Below, one piece after another: positions 45,015 to 57,500 of a stretch of DNA of 64,000 nt (position 1 is its first letter; every line of letters starts with the position of its first letter). This DNA comes from Vandiemenella viatica (taxonomy: Eukaryota > Arthropoda > Insecta > Orthoptera > Morabidae), in contig CM061919.1 of the NCBI GenBank assembly GCA_031002005.1, positions 20,097,687 to 20,161,686 on the forward strand, in the 5' to 3' direction. Under the pieces are notes generated by a model, which saw only the letters and a list, made by a program, of their open reading frames with translations, ran no database searches and was not told the DNA's origin. Both the position numbers and the translations under genes were made by a program.

Positions 45015-46851
45015 TCTTTATATATAAAGATGAATGTATGTTTGTTTGTTTGTTTGTTCTTCATACAAATCCACATTTTTCATCCGATCTCGAAGAAACT
45101 TTGACACTTATCCTTTAAAACAAGGAGAAAAATACTGTCTACATTTGGTTGAAAAATTATCTGTATAAATAACACATGCTGTCTCATAACTTCGAAATAC
45201 GTCGATAGACAGACACGTTGGATGTGGACGTCAACGTACCATGTTTCCGTGTAGTGGACTGCCAGCTGAGTGGTTAAAGCGCTTGTAAACTTCGTGGTCT
45301 CCGGTTCAAATCTCCGTGGAGGCTAAGAATTTTAAAAATTGTTTTTCATCGTAAGAGTCAGGCCTGGGCCGTAGGTTATTCGGATTGAATGTTAAACTGT
45401 AGATATTAGAAAGATTAGTTGTGCAATACGAGGCAAATCGTAGGTAGTCTTGCAATGTTGTATGTGTAAACTTTTTACGTATAATATCCTCATGGTTGTT
45501 CGCAGTCAGTGTGAGTGTGGACACAGTAATTTATAAATCGGAAATCTCTGTCTTTTGTTATGTTTAACGACTAAATATCGTTGTGTTGGAATTAAAGGAA
45601 ATCTGTATGAAGCACGAGATTTTCCTCTATATACAGTTGTAGCTCGAAATTTTGAGACCTATCGAATGGTGACAGATATGTGGAATTGATTCCCTACTTC
45701 GAATACGGATAGACAACACGGATGTGTACGTCAACGTCTTGTCACGTATTGCACTGCCTGAGTTTAAAGCGCTGTTACGACGTCGTGGTCTCCGGTTTAA
45801 ATTCCGATGCTAATTTAAATGTGTTTCTCGTAAGAGTCAGGCATGGCCGTAGTTTTCGGATTGAATGTAACTGAGATATGAAGATTAGTTGTGCAATAGG
45901 CAAATCTAGGTATGCAAGTTGTATTGTACTTTTTTACGTTATATAATCCTCTTGTTGTTCCATCAGTGTGTTGTCCGTACGTATGATAATATATCTATGT
46001 CTTTTGTTATGTTTTAACGATCAAAGGCTATAATCGTTGTGTTGGAATATAAAGGAACTTATGAAGGCACAGAATTTTCCTACTATGATAAATTGTAGAC
46101 TCGAAATTTTGAGACCTTATCGATTGAATTGATCCCATAACTTCGAAATACGGCGATAGACCGGACACGTTGGATGTGTGACGTCAACGTACCTTGTTCT
46201 CCGCGTATATTGCACTGCCAGCTGACGTGGTTAAAGCGCTGTATACGAACGTCGTGGTCTCCGGTTTAAATCTCCGTGAAGGCTAAGATTTTCAAAAATT
46301 GTTTTTCATCGTAAGAGTCAGCCCTGGGCCGTAGGTTATTCGGATTGAATGTTAAACTGTAGATATTAGAAAGTTAGTGGTGCAATACGAGGCAAATCGT
46401 AGGTAGTCTTGCAATTTGTATGTGTAAACTTTTTTACGTTGTATTGATCCCTCATGTGTTGTTCGCAGTCAGTGTGTGAGTGTGAATCACAGTAATGTTA
46501 TTATAAATACGGAAGTAAGTCTCTGTCTTTTTGTTATGTTTTAACGACTAAATGGCTATATCGTTGTGATGGAAATCTGTATGAAGGGCACAGGATATTT
46601 TTTCCAGTATGATTAACAGTTGTAGTCACGAAATTTTGAGACCTTATCGAATGGTGACAGAAATATGTTGGAAATTGATTCTCTTCAAAAGACAGATTCG
46701 ATGGTACAATGATATAGTGATAGCTCTCCTGTCATATTATTCCGACTCGATATTGTCTGGGACCAATCCTTCGTTACCAACAACTTTCTATATTTATTTC
46801 TAGCAAAAAAAAATCTTAATCCACGCGTACGAAGTCGCGGGTAGGGGCGAG
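45015..46851 (+). repeat. Tandem Helitron family units ending in the 3' terminus
   Basis: After a TC start (45015) with leader, the tRNA-like module and body recur three times, with modules at about 45250-45320, 45755-45815 and 46220-46290. The first and third match other copies well. The middle unit (about 45700-46140) is riddled with one- or two-base deletions. The last body runs to the 3' hairpin and CGAG. Confidence 0.8.
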
Positions 46852-47575
46852 TTTTAAATAAAACTTCAAGGAAAGGTACAATATCGCATCCCACAATCTT
46901 TCATAAATCTGCAGTAATTTATCCACACCAGCTCCTTTACATATTTTTACCTTTCCGAATTCCATCATAATTTCCTAAAAATTTATTTCAAATTTTGTAG
47001 TTTTCTCATTTATACTTTCAGGGAAACTCTCCTCTGATTCATTGCCTTCCATCAAAGGATGGTAGTCCCTAGTTGCCACACTAACCTACCACCCAAAAAT
47101 CTTTGCAATTTTATAATCCTCAGTAACTTCAACTCCGTTCTTATCTACTACAGTCTCAGTACCTTCCCTTCCCTTCCGTTTTTTAATATAGTCATAGAAA
47201 TTTTTAGATGCATCGTTCAGTGGTCCTCCTGCACGAATAATACTCTTCATGAACCCATTTTTTGCTTCTCTCTTTGCTCTTATTAATTGCTTGTCTAATG
47301 GTTTTAAGTATTCCCTACTGGCATCCTGTCCCATTACTCGGGTGTGTTCCCGTCTCACTAGCCTCTTTAAATTTCTCACCTCCCTATTGTCGTATGAAGG
47401 TTCTGTATTTATCTTTATGTTCTGCTTTGGAATAAACATTTCCTCGTACTTTTTTACTATCTCCTTAAATTCTTCCCATTTCACTTCCTCTGTACTTGTG
47501 CCATCCTTCCATTTGCTGAATTTCTTCTGGACACTGCTCTCCAATATTTTGTATTGAATCCTTGTCCGTCCCTTT
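46852..47575 (-). pseudogene. CR1/jockey-like element, linker between endonuclease and RT
   Basis: Minus strand: KKFSKWKDGTSTEEVKWEEF, NLKRLVRREHTRV, NFYDYIKKRKGREGTETVVD and NGVEVTEDYKIAKIF, the region just before the RT palm in CR1/jockey-type ORF2, then CDIVPFLEVLFK up to the Helitron junction. It continues at 38810. The endonuclease should lie above 47575 but is absent, so the element is 5'-truncated, as most LINE copies are. Confidence 0.8.
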
Positions 47576-48018
47576 TGCAGACCATCCCTGCATCAGTATT
47601 TCACTGCAGCCATTATTGTAGGAAACTTGATCTGTGCACTTACAATCTGCCAGGGTAGAAAATGATTTTTCATAGTGAAACTAACGCACTGAATATTGCA
47701 TTATGTTTTACTTACTGAATTCCCGTCGTAATTACGCGAGTCTTACTCACATTGCATTGTCCTCTGACGATACCAATTCTCAAAACAAAATGGATATACG
47801 ATACAGAATTGCTTAGGCTAAATATATCCTTAATTAGAGAAGTGCTTCCTTGGCCGATGTATAAACACAGTTTCACCTGTTGCATTACAATGCTCTTTTG
47901 CGTTATATAAAAAACTTAATTCTTCTGAAATCTGACAGGAATGTTTTTAAAGAGCATAGATATTCTCAGTGCTGCTAACTGAAACTTTGTTTCACATCAG
48001 TCTTCCTAGTCGAAGATC
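47576..48018. other. Unassigned sequence before the long-TIR transposon
   Basis: No gene or recognised repeat. GATC at 48015-48018 is mirrored by GATC at 63441-63444 and may be the 4 bp duplication of the transposon, although the surrounding AAGATC/GATCTT symmetry makes this uncertain. Confidence 0.35.
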
Positions 48019-48635
48019 CCAGAGTCCCCAGACCTACGTAATTTTAGCAAAGCTGAAATTTTGAGGATGAGTAGAGTAATATGTAGTTAAGAACGTATGC
48101 GTACTCGCCAGCATGGAAGTGGGGCCCTTTCAGAGGTAGCGGGTACTAAAGGGCCCAAAAAATCTTGCTAACCTACGTCATTTTAGCAAAGCTGGTTTTT
48201 ATATATGTTTTACAGGATATTGTTAAAAACCAACATTCATTATTGCCAGACACTTCCTGTGGGCCATTACCTGAGCCAGACGCTTTAAAGGTCGTAAAAA
48301 AAAGGAGGTAAACTACGTCATACTAGCAAGCCTGAATTTTATATATGTTGCTCGGGGTACTATTTCAAGACATTTTGTAAGCAGCCAGACCAATCCGATG
48401 GGCCAAAGTTCCTGCCAGACACGATAAATGTTCCGTTCTGAATATGAGCGCGTGGCCAGTATTCATGCGCATGAGCGCGAGTGAGATATCTTTGTGTCTT
48501 ATAATCATGGTGTACCCTGTGATTATATTTGTGTGTAACGTTTTTTTCAGTCTCTGGTCATGCTTCTGCTATTAAGTTGACATTTCGAGTGAGTGAAATA
48601 AAAATTTAAATAATTGCAGTGTTTAAAAATATATC

Positions 48636-51586
48636 ATGGCAGCGTTATTAAATTGTGTTTTTTGTAACAATTCTAATGAGAATTTAATATTGTTTACTGA
48701 AGAGACGTTAACAAAGTGCCAACAAATTTTAAAACTTAGAAAGGATCATAATCTGAAATTTAAAGATGTTGTTTTTTCCAGTTGAATTATTTGAAAGTGG
48801 TTATCATAGAGAATGTTATAAGTCATTTACAGGATTAATGAAAAAATATTACAAATCCAAATCTACAACAAAGCCTGCTCCAAAAAAGAAATCATCAAAT
48901 GCTACAGAGGACCTATGTGCAACGTATTCATCGATACCTAACCTTAATAGACAATCTATTGAACCACTGTCATGTTTTTCACAGTCTTCATTTCCAGCAG
49001 CTACTCTTATACCTGACCAGATTAGAATACCTGAACCGATCGAACAGGCAACATCATTTTCTCAAGAAAATTGTGTTCCATTAAAAAATGTTAACATTAC
49101 ATCTGAAAGTAATACTGAGATTGAAAGTGATGTAAGTATTGAACGTAAAAATATTGTTTGCTTATTTTGTGACCAAAAGACCAAGAAACATCATTCAAAA
49201 AGACAGCCTTTACATTCAACTGAAAAAGAAATTTTTTTATCAAACATATCACGAGGACATGAAAATTATCCACACTTATTTAACAAGATAGTAAATCTTT
49301 CTCATTCAAATATTTACTATCATCATATTTGTCAAGTGGACTTTGCTAACAAAATATCATTGTTCAGTAAAAAAACAACTAAAGGTATTTGGCATGTTCT
49401 GCATCAGTGTCATCAAATGGCTTTTGATGAAATAAGTGCTTTTATTTAAGAAAATGTCATCGAAAAAGGACGATGTTATTTTTTGACTTATCTTCACAGA
49501 TATTACATCGACTTTTTAGAAAGAATTGAAGAAGAAAATGCTGAAAAACTTACAGTGAATTTTACACCACAGCATTTAGAAGATAAGATACTTAAAGCAT
49601 TTAGCAAAGAAATTAAATTTTTTTTTCATTCAAAATAAAAAAAAATTATTAGCCCCAAAACATTTAACAACCATTGATGACCAATCATTTGAAAATTTAA
49701 AGGACGAAGACATTTTGCAAAAAGCTGCGTTGCTGTTAAGAAAATCAGTTTTGCACATTGAAAAGAAAAAATTACCTGAAACTATATCAACACAAGATTT
49801 AAAGGAAGGAGAAGTATCAGTGACACAAAATTTGTTAGACTTTTACTTTACTCTGATTGCCGGTAGTAATCGAAAACGAAGAAATAATCCAAAATGTATT
49901 CGTCAAGTGTGATCTTATTGTGAAGATGTCGTATATGGAATACACAATGAAAAAGTGAAAACGTCAAAACATGATTAATTGACTTTCGGGTTTTGCCGCG
50001 TTGTTTATTTTCATTACCTAAGCTTAGGTAATGAAAATAAACAACGCGGCAAAACCCGAAAGTCAATTAATCATGAACAAAGATGGCCGTGGAAGTCTGA
50101 GGAACGTCAAAACATATTATTCTAGGAATAACATTAAAAAGTTTAACCAGTAGTAGAAAAATTATTGATATTATTCATAGATATGGGCATTGCATAAGTT
50201 ATCCGGGAATAGTAGAGCAGGAAACAGAAGCAACATACACTTCTATACAAAAATCAAGTTTATGTCCTGCAACAGTTAAAAAAAATCCAAATCTCTGTAC
50301 TGGTGTTGCCTACGACAATTTTGATAGGTTCGTAGAAACAAGAAGTGGTAAGGATACCTTGCATGATACTGTTGGCATTATCTACCAAAATCTTGATTTT
50401 AAAATTCCAAATGTATCAGAAATAACAAATTTCCCCATTCCCAATGATGGAGAAACCTTGAATACGAAGAAAAGAAGACGGAGAACTTTTGAAGCTATAT
50501 CTTTAGATGAAGTTGCTTACCCTAAGAAACCAAGGATGACAGATGATTTGCAGTTGTCAGTACATGAATCTGAAAATTCACAACCTGTAAATTTAAAATT
50601 ATATGATGCAATAGACACAATTTGGATGGTTAGCCATGCATTACACATACCAAATGTTCCAATGTGGGTTGGTTTCAATAGTTTAATAAGTGACTATAAT
50701 AATACAAAACAAATAATTTCTTATCTGACCCCCATCAATTCATCACCAACTAATCCATCAATAGTTTTGGAGACTATGAAACAAAGTCAGAAAATTTGTC
50801 AAGACGTAAAACAATCTTCTATTCAAGTCACTTATGATCTCGCGATTTCGAAAGTAGCCTTACAAATTCAAGCTACCGAAAAGCCTACATTTGATAATTT
50901 ATTCATTCATTTAGGGCCTTTTCATATTATGATGGCTTATTTTAAAGCTTTGGGCAAAGTTATGGTCCAAAGTAATTTGCTTGCAATGGGCTCGTTAAGT
51001 GGATTTCTTGAAGGAAAGCATTTTAACAGGTGTAAGAGACTTCATCCTTTGATGGCAGTGGGATTGGAAATTTTACACTTCAAGAAATTTTTGGAAATTA
51101 AAAATATAGTATTCACAGATATAATGATAGAGGAAGTCTCACGACTGGGAACCTGTCCAATATTGTCATTTAAAATAGAAAATGAAGAACTTAATGAACT
51201 ATTAAATGACTATAGTATTTACAAGAAGCAAACTCTTAATGGCGAGTTTGGTAAGACACCGCAGTTTTATTTAATCTACATAAACCTTGTACATTATTAT
51301 CTAACTTTGTCAAGAAGCATCCGCACAGGAGATTTTGAACTATTTAAATTTGTATTGCCAAAAATCACTAACTTATTCTTCATATGCAACCAGCAAAATT
51401 ATGCTTGATGGGCAGTTAAGTACCATGCTAATCTAGTAAACGTCGCCAAAACTCATCCTGATTTGTTTGAAGAATTTCAAAAAGGTTGCTTTAGCATTCA
51501 AAGAACCAATAAACCTTTCTCAAGACAGCCAATTGACTTAGTTTTGGAGCAAACAATCAATGCAGATGCTGCCAAGAGACTTACAG
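48636..51586 (+). pseudogene. Long-TIR transposon protein, exon 1
   Basis: MAALLNCVFCNNSNENLILF begins at 48636 with a Cys-rich start (CVFC...CYKSF), then a frameshift in a T-run near 48770. A second Cys/His cluster (NIVCLFCDQKTKKHHSK) lies near 49155. In-frame stops or shifts occur at 49447, 49630 and 49910, and a 130 bp palindromic insert at 49973-50102 interrupts KTSKHIILGITLKSLT. The longest intact part is 50359-51408 (349 codons, including SNLLAMGSLSGFLEGKHFNR). The exon ends LTG at a GGTATTC donor. The protein would have been about 1,500 residues. Confidence 0.7.
49960..50115. repeat. 106 bp perfect palindrome inserted with 13 bp duplication
   Basis: 49970-50075 is a perfect inverted repeat with no spacer, centred on AAGCTT. 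The insert (49973-50102) is bordered by AACGTCAAAACAT at 49960-49972 and 50103-50115. Removing one copy plus the insert restores the transposon reading frame (KTSKHIILGI). Its right end also holds a 27 bp non-palindromic part, AACAAAGATGGCCGTGGAAG and seven more bases. Confidence 0.92.
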
Positions 51587-51886
51587 GTATTCAGTACTGA
51601 AAACAACATGATTTAATTAATTCGTAATTTCATTAAAAAGTTATGATTTCAACTAATTAATCGAAAAATAGTAATTAACTTCATTTCAATTTACAACAAA
51701 ACAAAACCGTTTTTTTAATAATTCACATCATCAATTGAAAATCAAGGTTTAATTAAATTTATTTCAATTGTTTATTTGGCCATATAGTAAAAATAAATTA
51801 GCCTAGAAATTTAATATTTTTATAATCATAGTTTGGTATAAATTAACATTAAATGTAGCAAACTTTAAAAAATTACAATCTTTCAG
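51587..51886 (+). other. Intron 1 of the long-TIR transposon gene
   Basis: A 300 nt AT-rich segment with stops in all frames, beginning GTATTC and ending CAATCTTTCAG. Joining the exons gives LTGITQFTK without a break, which supports splicing. Confidence 0.75.
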
Positions 51887-52759
51887 GTATAACGCAATTT
51901 ACAAAGTCCATCTCAGCGCGGCAACGATGGGCCCGAAGTCATGATTTAAGGTCAACAGTTATAAGTTATGTTTATGAAGAGTTAGATTTGCAAAAAGAAC
52001 AAGATGTTACAGCAGACTTAAACAATCATAATATTAAAAATAGCATCAGGCAATTACAAAAATTTGTTAATACATTTGATCAGTTTATTAACCCATTTGA
52101 CGGAGGAGTACCTAAAAATCTCTTAGTAAATATTTCATCTGGTAAGCAGCATCAGATATAGTTGAAAAATTTTCTCCTTAATATTGAAGAAAATGGAGAT
52201 ACTAACGTAAAAACCTTCATTGCAGAATGTGAAGCAGATATTGGTAGGTTTGAGAAGAGTATAAAAAAGACACCGTTAGAAAACTTTTCTCAAGATTATT
52301 CAAAAACAAAAACAAAAGTTGGTGGTAAAGTACAGGAAGTGCGTATTCAAAGAGATTTATTTGGACGTATTCTTGGTATATCTGTTGATCATAAAGTCGA
52401 TATTGCAAAACATTTATCTTATCCTATAACTTCAGTGCCTTTATCCATGTGTCATTTTGATGATGCTATTTGTAAAACACAAAAATCTGCTTTGATGAAA
52501 TCTATAGATAGAGACATTGAGCATCATCCACCACCGTTCATACCATGAAAGATATTCCTAAAACATTTGGAAATATTTCAAAGAAAATGTTACAATTGGT
52601 AACACAATTAAATGCGACAAGAACTGACGTTATTTTCTATCAGTATTTTACTCCTTCAATCAAGGATTATGAAAGATCTCTACGAAATGAATGTACTCAA
52701 CTTGATTTTACTATAACTGGACCCAATCAAGTTCGACCTGCTGATTGTGGGAAAGAGTT
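51887..52759 (+). pseudogene. Long-TIR transposon protein, exon 2 (first part)
   Basis: ITQFTKSISARQRWARSHDL starts the exon. It runs with a TAG near 52160 and another stop at 52546. Blocks include NIKNSIRQLQKFVNTFDQF, RDLFGRILGISVDHKVDIA and LMKSIDRDIEHHPPPFIP. It is cut at 52759 after CGKE by Gypsy-2 and resumes at 61659. Confidence 0.7.
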
Positions 52760-53173
52760 TGTGAGATAACAACCACAGAATTAGTTACCTTGTGTATGTA
52801 ATAGTTAAAATAATAAGGTGAGATGTTTAAGTTGGCTAGCGTGTAAACCAAAGATTTATTCAATGAACATCTCTGACTGTATCTTTGTTTTGTTTTCCTC
52901 GTTGATATAGTAGACTGGCTTAAGAAATTGTTGGTTTGAGTTTTTTTTGTTAAACTTGTGAAAGTTTTAAAACACTAAGAGTACAATAAAAAGAAAATCA
53001 ATGTTGAACAAAAGAAACCGAAGGAGAATTATTTTTAATGACTGATGAATTAATTTTTTTTTAGAGAAAGGTCTGTATTAAACAACGAGGCGGCTAACGT
53101 TTGACATTTTTGGCTAAAATCAAAAATGCATAACGGGCCCTATTAAACTACAAAAGTAAGTATAAACCTCGCA
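52760..53173 (+). repeat. Gypsy-2 5' LTR
   Basis: 414 bp from TGTGAGATAACAACCACAG to AAACCTCGCA. The 3' copy differs at only a few positions (for example CCTCGTTGATATAG against ACTCGTTGATATAC). Confidence 0.93.
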
Positions 53174-53175
53174 AT

Positions 53176-53193
53176 TGGCGAACCTGGACCAGG
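53176..53193 (+). promoter_or_regulatory. Gypsy-2 primer-binding site
   Basis: After an AT spacer, TGGCGAACCTGGACCAGG follows the LTR. It shares the TGGCG start and the two-base spacer with Gypsy-1. Confidence 0.7.
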
Positions 53194-54063
53194 ATTATGG
53201 GTGTTAATTAAGATGATTAACATAACACCTTGAACGTCTGGAGTTTCTTCTGAAGCAGTGGTTTCAGTTGGGCAGTAGCAGAGAGCTGATCTACGGGCAA
53301 GTGCATCAAGTAAGAGAATTCCAGTTTTCATTTTGTTTTTGGGGCTGCAGTGTCAACGATCAGATTCCAGCAGGAAGTATATTAACTAAATTTTGAACAC
53401 TCAGTAAATTATTATGAAAGTGGAATCAAAGTTGAACTTACAAGATGAGTTATATTCGTTAAAGAAACAGTTGCAAAGTTAATTTTTTTTTTTTCACGTG
53501 AGAAAAGTAGTTAAAGGGGTAAAATTTGTGATTTTAAGAAATTGTAAAGAAAAGTAATACCATCGATTAGTGGTTAAAATTTTATCATATAAAAATTGTA
53601 CTAACATGGATAGAGTAGTCTAGAATCTGTGGATTTCCGTCGAGAAGCAAGAAGCTAATAAGGAATTATTACAGAAATTATTACAAACAAAACAAAGGAA
53701 AGGGGGAATTTATATGTACAGCCAAATTAGTTAAAAGAGCAAAAGATCAGCATTTTAAGCATTGTATATTATATATGTGTCGGCTTTGTTTCCAGAATAT
53801 GAGGCCGCCGAATTTTGTTGTCTCTTTTCTGTGATAATTATACATGTTTTCAGCTGTTACGATAAAAAGTTGTAAGTTAATTGCTATTTTTTTCTGTGTG
53901 TTCCTAAAAATTGTGTTGCAGAGTTGAATGTGGACAGCGTTGTATCATTGTTGTGGATTGGAGTTGTAAGTTTGTAATATCGATTGCGGTTTAAAGAATT
54001 TCTGCTAAGAGTAATAATATCGTTGTGTTTGCTTGCATTATGAAATTTTAAATGTCAAATTAT
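53194..54063 (+). other. Gypsy-2 5' untranslated region
   Basis: About 0.87 kb between primer-binding site and Gag without a long reading frame. Confidence 0.6.
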
Positions 54064-56426
54064 TATGGAAAATAAGTGTGGAAAATTGGTTAGTGAGTTG
54101 GGAGAAACAAATAGTAATATGTCAGAGGGGGAAACGGTAAGTTCCGGAATCTTAAGTTTTGATGGGGAATATGAAATTAATGGGTTGTCCGAGGAGATAG
54201 TAATTCGGTGCAAATAATTTCAGTAGTAGTCCTATTAATAACGGGGATAAAGATTGGGTTACCGGTTATTTTCCAAACAATGATCTCAGCAACATTGATG
54301 AGGATGACGAATTGGTTGATGGAGAAAATGAAATTAATGGGGGGCAGAATTCAATAGGACATGCAGTTTTGCCAAAACCAAATCAACCTGAGTACGCTCG
54401 AGAAGTGAATACGGACCTAAGGTTATTATTAAATGCTATCAGGAAATGAAACAAGAAATGAATCAGAGCCAAGAAAAAGTTATTCAGAGAATTGAGAAAA
54501 ATCAAGAGAAATTCAGGCAAGAATTGAAACAAGACATAGGAGAACTTAATGAAAAAATCGAACGTAGTCAAGGGAGGGCAGAAGAGATGATGGGGAGGAT
54601 GTCAGACAGAATTGAGAAGGTGGAAAAGGAATCAGAAGAAAGATTACAGTCGATTGAAAGCGATATTTTTGAAGTTAAAAAAAAAATGTACAGCGAGACG
54701 TTAATGTTTTGGTAGGCCACTGTATAGAGGAAAAAAAAGAAAATTATCGCTGAAAGAATAGAAGGATCACTAAGCCAGAAAATGGAAGGACATCAGAAGG
54801 ATATTGAAAGCAGGATGGAAACTATTTTAGAAGGCCAAGTGCAATGTGAGATTAAAATACATAGCGTAGCGGAACATGCTGATAATGTAGGAAGACAAAT
54901 TACTGGTTTGTCGACGGAAGTAGGCCAAATATGTGGGAATATGAGTCACATTAATGAAAGACTGGAAAAAGTGGAAAAGCGGCCAGACACCGTGGTTAGC
55001 CGTATACCAAGTTATTGTGAGATTACTTTACCAGAGACTGTGTTTGAAACCAAGCGGAAAAGTACACCCCGCCGATTTTTGTAAAGATGTATTCCCGAAC
55101 CTTTCCAATAGAGTGGTCGGATACAAATAAAATCCGCTATGTACAAAGCAAATTAAGAGATGAGGCTTTTTCATGGAGTTGTGAAGTTACAGAGAGGTGT
55201 ACTAATTATGACGATTTCCTAAAAATGTTCCGAGATAGATACTGGTCTCAGAGAAAACAGCGCAAGGTAAGGAGTGATTTTTACAACTGTAGGAGATACT
55301 ATAGAGGCGACGGCAGTATGAGGAAATTTTGCGAGGAGATGAGAAAGGAATTGCGGCACCTGGACCAAAAGGTAGGGGAAGTAGAACAAGTGGAGATATT
55401 ACTGCAAAAGCTGCCGCGGCAAGTTCAAGATAAACTGGTGGTTACTCAATGGGATAAGATGGAAGAATTCTTGGACATGCTGGAAAGACTCGACCGATTC
55501 CAAGAAAGTTATGAAAATAATAATGAAAAGAATCGAAAGTCTGATCACAGATATGAAGAGCCAAGGGACGATCAATACAGGTAGCGAGCAAATCATTGGC
55601 CACCGAAAGGAAGTGGAGGATATGGACGAGGATTGCACAGGCAAGAATCTCGGGAAGAGATTGTTGAGGAATTCAAAAAGCATAATTTTGGTAACAATGT
55701 AAGGAGGTACGACTGGAGGAATAGTTTTAATATGAACCAAGTAACTGCAAGAGGGAATTACGGATATAATGAGCGTAAAATGGTGAGACACCCGGCAGAA
55801 TACAGAGGAAGAGGCTATTTCAAAAGAAGTACTCCCGGAAATGGTGGAAACTCTTTTGCAGCAAACAAGGAATATAATCAGGGGTCAAATTACAATGCAG
55901 AGACACGAGAAGGAGGGGAAGGCAGATTTCGGCGGAATGAAGAAAGGAAGGAAAACTGTTAACCGGGACTGATGCGGTCCGTTCAGTTTCGGATTGGAAG
56001 GGTACAGGACCAAAATGTAATGATAGTAATATCAAGAAAGGAGAATTTAAGGCAGTAAAGTTAAACGGTGAATTGGATCGAGACCGAAAGGAGTATGACG
56101 ATCACGAAGAAAATTGTAATTTAGCGAAATGTTACCTTAATGAAGTGAAGCAAAAACAGGAAGAAGCTCCTATACATTGGTGGGAATGTTTTGAATTGGA
56201 AAAGAATAAATTAAGAGTAGGGGACGAAAGGGAGAACCCTAAATATAGCTGGACAGATGAAGGAATTTCCGATTTTATGAGAATAAATGAATGGAGAAAT
56301 GAAGATCAGAAGGAATGTATTTCTTATGAGGAAATGGTGGATGACATGGACAATATAAGTATGATTTCAGAGGAGGAATCAAGTGAAGAAGGACGGATGT
56401 TCGGGAATGGACAGTATTGTGAATGA
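54064..56426 (+). pseudogene. Gypsy-2 Gag, frameshifted
   Basis: MENKCGKLVSELGETNSNMS (with an additional E near the start) begins at about 54064. The frame shifts near 54215, 54440 and 54715. A coiled-coil part rich in E, K and Q (54446-55084) precedes the retrotransposon-Gag domain (RTFPIEWSDTNKIRYVQSKL, FRDRYWSQRKQRKVRSDFYN) at 55087-55584. A glycine/asparagine/arginine-rich part and an acidic C-terminal part follow in other frames. The order matches Gypsy-1 Gag, and again no CCHC knuckle is seen. Confidence 0.75.
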
Positions 56427-56707
56427 TGAAAGAAGCTGAAAATTAGTAATAAGGAAGGAGGAAAAAGAAGGAGCCCAAGGAAGGGTTCAGAAGATGAAGT
56501 TAGATTTTTTTTACCAGGAAGGACGAGTTAAACGAATGTGACAGTCTGTTAGTGCCTGGAGAGTCAAAAACAGAGTTAGCAAAGAAAGACGACGTAAGGA
56601 CAGTATCAGCAGCAGTTTGTGGAATAACTAAAGTAGAAGTTTATGACGACAATAGCAAAAAGAATGGAAAGCAACCAACAATGGAAATTTGTTCGAATAG
56701 TCTAGAG
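56427..56707 (+). pseudogene. Gypsy-2 Gag-to-pol spacer remnant
   Basis: Contains an open frame (about 56552-56707) which, with the hAT removed, continues into the integrase-tail piece at 60416. A protease DSG motif is not seen. The sequence is probably the remnant left by the pol deletion. Confidence 0.5.
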
Positions 56708-57313
56708 CAGGGGTCCCCAAAGTGGTCGGTATCGACCCCTGGGGGTCGATAAGAGTTCTCCGGGGGTCGATTAATACCCAGGGGTCGAAAGGGGGTCGAT
56801 TGATAATAAAGAGGATCAGTTAAATGGTCTAGGAAAAAAATGGGAATATTCCAACAAAAATCCAAAATTACTGACTACCCCCGTTATAATTTGGGTTTTA
56901 CCGAAGCCTGCGTCGCTTTAGGTACGTGTTAAGGAGATAACATACTGGAGCGGAGAGCATAGCAAACGACGAGAGCGAAGAACAAAGCAGCGAAAACAAA
57001 TAAACCAATTGTATTGTTGCTGTTACTCATACTGGGGCGCAAAGCGTTGAGGTAATATTATGGGGCAAAGCTTAGCGTTCAAACTGTTTGATTTCGCCGC
57101 TTTATTCTTCACTCGCATTGCTGGTTTGCTAGTGGTTGTTCCTGTGAGAAACGAATGTAGACCAATTTACGAATTGTGTCTCTTCTAAGGTCCGTCTTTG
57201 GGGTAAGAAAGAAGTTCAACATCACAATTATTTTATTTTAGCTAAGCTACGTGATGAACTCAACAAGTATTAAAACTTTATTTTTTATTTACTTTGGGTA
57301 TTTAAGCATTTTA

Positions 57314-57500
57314 TATTCGGGAGGACGCTGGTTCGAATCACCGTCCAGGCATCCGGATTTGGGTTTTCCATGGTTTCCCCAAATCACTCAAGGCTAATGC
57401 CGGGATGCTTCCTCCAAAAAGCCATGGCCGAATTCCTTCCAGTTCCTTCTCCGCAGTTCCATCCCGCCTCTAATGACCGCGCTGTCGACGAGACGTAAAG
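57314..57500 (+). mobile_element. Truncated SINE inside hAT copy B
   Basis: Homologous in position and truncation to the one at about 9010-9196 in copy A: GGTTCGAATCACCGTCCAGG, TTCCATGGTTTCCCCAAATC, CCGAATTCCTTCCAGTTCC. Confidence 0.8.

Larger units (their letters stand above)
38811..46851 (+). mobile_element. Helitron composite, 8.0 kb
   Basis: Starts TCTTTATATATAAAGATGAA right after A and ends CGCGTACGAAGTCGCGGGTA followed by GGGGCGAG right before T, a slightly mutated Helitron 3' end. Removing it joins PFLEVLFKM to SLESCFLPDDWKRA of the interrupted RT in frame and without duplication, which fixes both ends. It contains non-LTR retrotransposon 2 and about 3 kb of repeated Helitron family units, including a second TC start at 45015. 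It may be one Helitron with internal duplications or nested copies that share one 3' end. Confidence 0.85.

Noticed and set aside
54383..54571. Minus-strand 62-codon F/L-rich frame
   Set aside because: Antisense of the E/K/Q-rich coiled coil of Gypsy-2 Gag.
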